This document shows, in pieces, positions 60,174 to 64,000 of a stretch of DNA of 64,000 nt. Below the pieces are notes generated by a model. It saw nothing but the letters and a program-made list of their open reading frames with translations, was not told where the DNA came from and made no database searches. This DNA is from Gyrodactylus bullatarudis (lineage: Eukaryota; Platyhelminthes; Monogenea; Gyrodactylidea; Gyrodactylidae): assembly GCA_012064415.1 (NCBI GenBank), contig SSNU01000137.1, positions 37,292 through 101,291 of the forward strand, read 5' to 3'. How positions within the stretch are numbered: position 1 is the stretch's first letter; each line of letters begins with the position of its first letter. The position numbers were made by a program, and so were the translations under genes.

Positions 60174-60335
60174 AATTATGAAAAATTATTAAAATATTTT
60201 GAAACTGTCAAACATTCAAACGAAAATGGCTTCAACAAACTGTTTTTGTTCAATAGATTTCGATAATGATTGAATATTTTAAATTAAATTTGATTAGCTT
60301 TATCTAATTAAAACACAAGCTCTACAATCATCGTC
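60174..60335. promoter_or_regulatory. short divergent region, probable shared promoter
   Basis: 162 bp between the start codons of the OM-LZ gene (minus) and the 82-aa gene (plus). No defined motif was recognised. Confidence 0.4.
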
Positions 60336-60584
60336 ATGAGTATTAGCAGGCCTACCAGAAAATCGCGAATAAGTCTTTGTGCTACATTAAATCAAGACAA
60401 TGAAAATGAAAATATAAGTGCTGCTGCAGCTTTTGAAGAGTCGTTTATGGAAAAAAAGAAGGCAATACAATTGCTGGACATATATGAAGCAAGACTGAAT
60501 GAAAAATTAGAATTCGTTCCCAATTTTTTACATGCTAATAATTTTCCCTTGATACTTAAAAATAAATGTAACTTCAAATACTGA
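60336..60584 (+). CDS. 82-aa protein of unknown function
   Basis: A single-exon frame with a basic, Ser/Arg-rich N-terminus (SRPTRKSRISL), then an acidic/Ala stretch and a predicted helix (EESFMEKKKAIQLLDIYEAR). I do not recognise the family. The style recalls short nuclear or chromosomal coiled-coil subunits, but that is only an impression. An AATAAA signal lies 47 nt after the stop (60631-60636). The gene is convergent with GCLM, with only 93 bp between the stops, and divergent from the OM-LZ gene. This tight packing and the poly(A) signal support it being real. Confidence 0.55.
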   Translation: MSISRPTRKSRISLCATLNQDNENENISAAAAFEESFMEKKKAIQLLDIYEARLNEKLEFVPNFLHANNFPLILKNKCNFKY

Positions 60585-60677
60585 TCACAAATTTATCTTG
60601 CATTGCTCCTCAAACTATTTTTCCTTATATAATAAATATAAATATACTTGAGTGCTTAGGGCGATAATAAGATGTAT

Positions 60678-61559
60678 TTAGAATTTTTGAAAATGCCCTA
60701 GGAATCCCTTACTTCTAATGACTCCCATTTTTCTATAGAGAGCTGTATATCTAAGCAACCATGTAGAATTCCACTTTTCCATGTTATGCAGGCCAACGGC
60801 CTTTTTCAATTCATCAATGTGTTCATTAATCATAAGACCCTCATCATCTTGATGAGTCATAAGTAGGATGTTTTCTTTGTCAAGAAATGAATCAAATTCT
60901 GCTGATATGGTCATACATTCAGATATATGAACCTGATTAATCATTGGCTTTATTCTTGCCAGTCTTAGTAAAGACCTTAAGGCATTTTCTGACATGTCAC
61001 ACACACCAATTCTACCAATTTTTTCCATTTCTCCGTACTCTTCTATTATATCCCATACCTTCATAAAGTCATCAATATTCTCCTGAAATTCACGGGGTAA
61101 AGAAATTATCAAGACGTCAACATAATCTAAACAAAGTTCCGAGAAAACTACACATCAAGCTAGTTCAATATCAAATTACTATGTTTTAATGCCTTTTTTA
61201 GAGAATCAACAAAGTTTCTTCTTAAGAAAAGTTTCAAAGTTAATCGCATATAATCATGATGAGATCCGGTTATATTCTCTTTTGGCATATTACAGCGTAT
61301 GAGGATTTTCTCGCCATTCTAAAATTATAACACAGTAATAAATGAAAAAATGATTCCTCACCTGATTATTAATAGGATTGCGCTTCCATTTATCGACGAT
61401 GTACTTGAAACTTTTTAAAGCCTATTTTATTCTTCACATAAAAATTAGAATACGTACATAATTTGAAGATGTCTCATTGAAATTGGATATGGGTAAGTTG
61501 AGAGTGTTGCATGTATGAATTGTCAGGTTATTGCAATTCCGAAAATCTTCCTCTGACAT
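60678..61559 (-). CDS. GCLM: glutamate-cysteine ligase regulatory subunit (GCLM)
   Basis: This is the modifier subunit of glutamate-cysteine ligase, the first and rate-limiting enzyme of glutathione synthesis. It has an aldo-keto-reductase-type fold without catalysis. The four exons are 61458-61559, 61362-61421, 61180-61318 and 60678-61147, giving 256 aa (human 274). Recognisable features are TIHTCNTLNL at the N-terminus, MRLTLKLFL, DYVDVLIISLP, GRIGVCDMSENALRSLLRLA, KPMINQVHISEC, ILLMTHQDDEGLM, and the C-terminal WLLRYTALYRKMGVIRSKGF, which aligns with the human tail. Introns are 36, 43 and 32 nt. The start is the first in-frame ATG of a TIHT-containing exon and the frame is intact. Confidence 0.9.
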
Positions 61560-62629
61560 GTTACGTTTACGATGAAAAAAGGTTGAATTTGGGTGGACAT
61601 GATGTTACGTTGAATTTTATATAAAATCATCAAGTTAATTTTTTTTAAATAAAAGCAATTCAAGTCAATCATTTTACTGTAAAAAAATAAAATATTTTTA
61701 TAAATAACAGAGAAATATCAAAGGAATTTCACCAAAAATATTGGTCATTGATTCGTTAAGAGATTTCTTAGCATCACACAAGCGTGTTGCTAGAGGAATT
61801 TTCAGTTTGTAAAGGATAATCGAGGTTAAACTGTCACCAAATTCACTGCCTTCATCACAAATGAAGAATTGGAGTACCTAGAAATGAAAGAATTTATTAA
61901 AACCCCTATTGGTTACACACTATGCATCAACAAAAAATCAACCAAGCTGAAATTTTCAGTTAATATTTTGAAATATTTTTTTTTTAATATAAACTTTGAA
62001 AATGATAGATTTTGATAAATACCGATTTTCATCTTTTTAGGGCTAGTAAATTTTCGATTCTTTCGGATCTTTTCGACAAAAGCTATGAACTCTGAAATTT
62101 TGGAATGGAAACTTTCACACACACAAGTTACAAAATGACTCAAATATGAAATCTTGGATTTTCTGTATAAAAATTTATTCCAAATATTCATTTTTTTATT
62201 TTCTTTTGCGATTAATATTCTTCAATGAGTTTGAGTTCCGGACAACTGACGAGAATATTTTCTATGCTTTTAGAAGCTTTGTATATTTTTGAAGACGAAA
62301 AATCCAAGGAACATCAAGTTTCACCACGATGCTCCTTTTCAAGATAAGATTATGCCAAAAATGTAGAAATTCATTAAATGATTAAGATATTTGGGATTCT
62401 AGTGATACAGTCAAACCATCGATTGAGCGGGAGGATTTTATCCCTTGCACATTTTTATGATTGACCAATCAGAACGCGAGAAAATTGAAATTCATCGTAA
62501 TTACCTCAAACCTGGTATCAAAATATAGGTTATACAATTTCAAGAAGATTGAGCCATGTCTCACAAATGTAGAACGAAAAATGGAGATTTTGTAAACCTC
62601 AATGTAGTTTTTGTAAATTGAGAAATAAT
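61560..62629. other. intergenic with a transposon-end relic
   Basis: No exon is recognised. About 61913-61960 (CTATGCATCAACAAAAAATC, then AAGCTGAAATTT) resembles the end of the 57246-57766 foldback element. It is likely a solo terminus or a diverged member. Confidence 0.45.
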
Positions 62630-64000
62630 ATAACAGCTGGTGTGATAACTAGAGTTACAATCAAGCCCTTTTTCACACCTAAACTAAAACAGAAAATATT
62701 TGTTCAACGATAAAAAGTTAGCGTCGAAAATAACTCTGAATCTGAATTGGTTTTTCACAGTTGAAATGAAGTTCATTAATGAAATTAGTACTTTATTCTA
62801 TATATATTTTAGCATGTTTAAAACAGCTTTTAACAATTTTAGTAGGAATTTCATTCCATACATTTTCTGATATTTTTAATGCATCCCAGAGACTGATTTC
62901 CCAGAGACTAGAATCAATGTTACAATGAGTCAAATAAAGTATGCTAGAAAGGTTGGTACCACAACAAGTACCAGACAACAGAAGATTATTTTCCTTGAAT
63001 CCATGTTGAATGATAAAACACTCTCTATTCAAAAGGCAATTACTCTTGTCAATGAACGATTTCCCGAGAGTGAAGAAAATCTTGTTGACAAACAGTGGAT
63101 TAGAGATGCCAGAAAATATAGTTCGCTAATAGCCAGGAAAATAGTAAACAACTTTAATTCAACTTTTCTTTAGAAATCTACCAGACAGCGCTTTCTGACT
63201 CAAAAATAGCGGAAAAAGTTGGAACAACAAATTCGAAGAAAATTGCAAAAGGTCGGTAAATCTGGACAATAGAACAGTTGAAAACTATGACCAACAAATC
63301 TTTCAACTCAGAGAAGCAGTTGCGAAAGGTCGATGAGGAATGAAAAATTTATCCATACATCAGGCGAAAAATCACCAATTCTCTTCATAGGTTCGTAAAT
63401 TTATTTATAACGCTTTTCAAGGAAAATCTAAAAAGCCGAGATGTTTCCCCAGATTAGTTGAAAATTACAAAGCCTCCAAAAATGCATGGATGACTCGAGA
63501 AATATTCCAGGAGTGGCTTATTGGATTTAGTCAATATGTTGGTGAAAGAAGAGTACTACTCCTTCTGGAGAATTTCAATGGCCATAATGATATAAATGTT
63601 CCAGATAACATTAGAATTCTCTTTTTACCACCTAATACAACAAGCCTGCTTCAACCTCTTGATCAAGGAATAATAAAGTCTTTCAAGGATAGGTACAGAA
63701 GTTACGCGTTAGAGCATTCATTGACTGAAAAAATCAGTCTCTGGGATGCATTAAAAATATCAGAAAATGTATGGAATGAAATTCCTACTAAAATTGTTAA
63801 AAGCTGTTTTAAACATGCTAAAATATATATAGAATAAAGTACTAATTTCATTAATGAACTTCATTTCAACTGTGAAAAACCAATTCAGATTCAGAGTTAT
63901 TTTCGACGCTAACTTTTTATCGTTGAACAAATATTTTCTGTTTTAGTTTAGGTGTGAAAAAGGGCTTGATTGTAACTCTAGTTATCACACCAGCTGTTAT
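62630..64000. mobile_element. pogo/Tigger-type element with inverted-duplicated end (cut by window edge)
   Basis: 62630-62899 and 63731-64000 are 270-bp inverted copies that look identical throughout the stretches I compared. The arms contain the C-terminal 35 or so codons of a Tigger-type transposase and its 3' flank. The outer edges are not defined, because the right copy runs off the window. The unique centre holds an N-terminal-like frame (62925-63173) and the DDE region (63490-63837). Confidence 0.8.
63490..63837 (+). pseudogene. Tigger/pogo DDE transposase, C-terminal part
   Basis: It reads AWMTREIFQEWLIGFSQYVG, VLLLLENFNGH, LFLPPNTTSLLQPLDQGIIK and a C-terminal helix ending KIVKSCFKHAKIYIE. 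These are the second and third catalytic regions of pogo/Tigger transposases (CENP-B/jerky superfamily). The second catalytic Asp (usually LLxDN) is Glu here. The stretch 63175-63480 has stops and shifted frames, and the first catalytic region and an intact helix-turn-helix are missing. The frame at 62925-63173 (IKYARKVGTTTSTRQQK...) may be the decayed N-terminus. The gene is inactive. Confidence 0.8.

Noticed and set aside
62793..63032. 79-aa minus-strand frame
   Set aside because: It results from the inverted arm that duplicates the Tigger transposase tail.
1..64000. CRISPR array, rRNA, prokaryotic operon or intact tRNA
   Set aside because: No regularly spaced direct repeats, no rRNA-like blocks and no complete cloverleaf. 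Genes are intron-split and eukaryotic.

Overview
This is a eukaryotic, almost certainly animal, nuclear window. It is strongly AT-rich, its genes are split by spliceosomal introns, and it carries animal families: CPSF73, CDT1, nucleostemin, furin-2/PC5-type convertase, Ly6, GT43 glucuronyltransferase, GCLM and an AF10 leucine zipper. It also holds pogo/Tigger-, piggyBac-, Penelope- and LINE-type debris. An arthropod such as a parasitic copepod would fit, but that is only a guess. All gene models below were spliced by eye. Each keeps frame across every junction and ends at a stop codon.

Layout. 1-7392 is gene-poor, with a 1.4 kb transposon that has a perfect 9-bp target duplication (3091-4522) and small MITEs. 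7393-13690 is a compact gene cluster with alternating strands: CPSF3 (-), CDT1 (+), a 64-aa membrane protein (-), and a SUZ-domain protein (+). 14101-24807 holds two tandem GT43 glucuronyltransferase-like genes (-). The first has a LINE relic in one intron and a Penelope endonuclease relic inside a TTAA-flanked element in another. Between the two genes lies a foldback region with a previously hidden 99-aa two-exon ORF that ends in a PCNA-binding (PIP) motif. 25786-27421 is nucleostemin/GNL3 (-). It is divergent from a 20-exon, 1,579-codon furin-2-like convertase (27790-51583, +). 52556-53176 is a Ly6/three-finger protein (-). 54065-56563 is a second transposon of the 3091 family, with a LINE inside it. 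58861-61559 is another compact cluster: an AF10-type OM-LZ protein (-), an 82-aa protein (+), and GCLM (-). The window ends in a near-perfect inverted duplication of a Tigger element that runs past the edge.

The most striking property is intron size. Many introns are only 24-36 nt (24 nt in CDT1 and GNL3, 25 nt in the 64-aa gene, 26 nt in CPSF3 and the OM-LZ gene), while other introns of the same genes reach 4 kb. In the convertase gene the tiny introns sit at the 5' end. A second theme is inverted duplication. At least six foldback or palindromic elements occur, several of them inside introns. Two members of one TIR family both carry foreign cargo, in the manner of Pack-MULEs.

Functionally the genes are mostly housekeeping: pre-mRNA 3' processing (CPSF3), replication licensing (CDT1), ribosome biogenesis (GNL3), glutathione synthesis (GCLM), secretory-pathway proteolysis (furin-2) and glycosaminoglycan or glycoprotein glucuronylation (GT43). 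I see no CRISPR array, rRNA or intact tRNA.
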